A stretch of DNA of 64,000 bases from Pipra filicauda (taxonomy: Eukaryota > Chordata > Aves > Passeriformes > Pipridae). Numbering within the stretch: the first letter of the stretch is position 1; each line of letters opens with the position of its first letter. The position numbers were made by a program, and so were the translations under genes. Below are positions 62,822 through 64,000 of the stretch, in pieces. Under the pieces are notes generated by a model, which saw nothing but the letters and a program-made list of their open reading frames with translations, ran no database searches and was not told where the DNA came from. The DNA lies in NCBI RefSeq assembly GCF_003945595.2, contig NW_024104330.1:550366-614365 (forward strand), read 5' to 3'.

Positions 62822-64000
62822 CTGGTCTAAAAATGACACAGAAAAGGTAGTAATATCCCACTGTTACCAAAAAAAAAAAAGTATTAAAAAGATACCAGGT
62901 ACATTTTTTTGCCATATGAGTTGTGATTCTCTTGTCCATTTACCCCTTTCACTTTCAATATCCTTCCAACAAATGATTTCCCAAATGGAGCTTTTATGAA
63001 TGGTAATTCTGGAAACACAGACATAAATATTTTTTTTCATTCCAAAGACATCAGAGTGCAGGAACAATGTCACTTCCATTTGTTTCATTCTAAGAGGTAA
63101 CTGATTACACTGGTATCCTTCGAAATTAAATATCTCAATATAGTTTCAGAGGGTGGCCTCTTTCCAGTTCGAAAAAGCCTTGCATGCCATCATTGACACC
63201 TGTAGGTGGAAAGTATGAAAGGTAATCACATCCTTATTAATCAGCTGTATTTTGTCACTGCAAATAGGCTAGCTTTCAGCACAAGGTTATTTTGGCTCTT
63301 TGTTTTGTGTATGTTTGGGAGGAGAGGTGGCGGTGTTTTTCTTTTTTGCTTTTCTCTTTTTTTTGTTTTCGAGAAAGCAAGCAAGAAAATACAAATCCTT
63401 ATTGCGTTCTGAGTAGTGCTTGGTGAGAGACATAAAAAGAGAAAATGTCTTTTAGCAAGAAGATTACACCGTAGCAAGTCCCACGGAGTATAATTCTTGA
63501 GATCCTCGGTTACCCAGCACAACAAATTAGAGTTTGAAACCTCTGAAAGCTCTTTAACCCCAGCCAGGTTTGGGGAGGGGAGCTGCTATATATAATTTTT
63601 GAATAGAAATAACCAACTACACTGTGACATTCATTGAATGATTGCTATGCTATTTAGTTTACTGAGCCAGCATATAATTTGGGAAAAATGGCTTTCATTT
63701 GTTTCACCACCCAAAAAAATTTCAGAAAAGTTAAGAATAGCAAACAGTTAAATTTTCAAATCTCTTGATTTGAAAACATAAAGGACTGCATAATTGCTTT
63801 ACAACATATCCAGTACAATATTCATTTTCAGACAAATCATCTCCTTAGATGAAAATATAATTCTGAATTTTGTGTTCTGCTGGGTGTGAATTATCCGAGT
63901 CCTCACCAGAAGCCATGGCCTTGAGTATGCTGCTTTTCTCAGCTTTATTTAATGTACTTTTGTAACTCAGAGAGCCAGACAAAGAGACGTCAGAAGGATC
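62822..64000. other. Non-coding DNA, no gene seen
   Basis: Unique sequence to the window edge, with A12 near 62869-62880 and T-rich stretches near 63339-63368. No gene, RNA or recognised repeat is seen. Confidence 0.45.

Noticed and set aside
1..64000. tRNA, rRNA, known microRNA hairpins, CRISPR arrays, operons
   Set aside because: Scanning for tRNA B-box-like motifs, familiar microRNA seeds and regularly spaced direct repeats gave nothing. The DNA is vertebrate nuclear.

Overview
The window reads as nuclear DNA of a bird. The evidence is the set of recognisable repeats: four short 3' ends of CR1 LINEs, some carrying the avian terminal ATTCTATG-type repeat; two solo LTRs of avian endogenous retroviruses; and several eroded MIR/CORE-SINE relics. 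Interspersed repeats are sparse and the base composition is AT-rich, as in gene-poor parts of large avian chromosomes. The CR1 tails would fit a neoavian bird, but I cannot name a species.

I find no protein-coding gene, tRNA, rRNA, CRISPR array or bacterial-type feature that I can support. The open reading frames present are short and isolated. They lack recognisable domains, and several fall in repeats. The longest is 212 codons on the minus strand at 20823-21461. The window is best read as intergenic DNA or the interior of a very long intron.

Layout: 1-6.1 kb is plain AT-rich DNA with a (TA)32 microsatellite, AT/AC composite tracts and a small palindrome. 6.1-14.7 kb holds degraded MIR relics, small tandem duplications, a (CAAA)n tract and a 27-base poly-A. 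At 14.7-14.9 kb two CR1 3' tails lie tail to tail. 15-26.6 kb is unique sequence with two more MIR relics and a conserved-looking block near 25.5 kb. 26.66-26.91 kb is a short internally deleted solo LTR with a perfect 5-bp target duplication. 28.1-28.75 kb has homeodomain/POU-type motifs. 29.09-29.67 kb is a near full-length ERVL-type solo LTR on the minus strand. 30-49 kb is mostly unique DNA, with a GC-rich island at 36.04-36.19 kb, an unexplained dispersed repeat pair at 37.8 and 39.2 kb, and a GC-rich segment at 45.14-45.24 kb that could be a cryptic exon. 49.36-51.33 kb has two CR1 tails flanking a local CpG-enriched stretch. 51.3-64 kb is unique DNA with a (CA)17 microsatellite and a clear MIR relic.

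No genes act together here. The sequence supports a repeat-poor, gene-free landscape with possible distal regulatory blocks. No new biological system is evident. The least explained signal is the repeat pair at 37809-37866 and 39160-39217.
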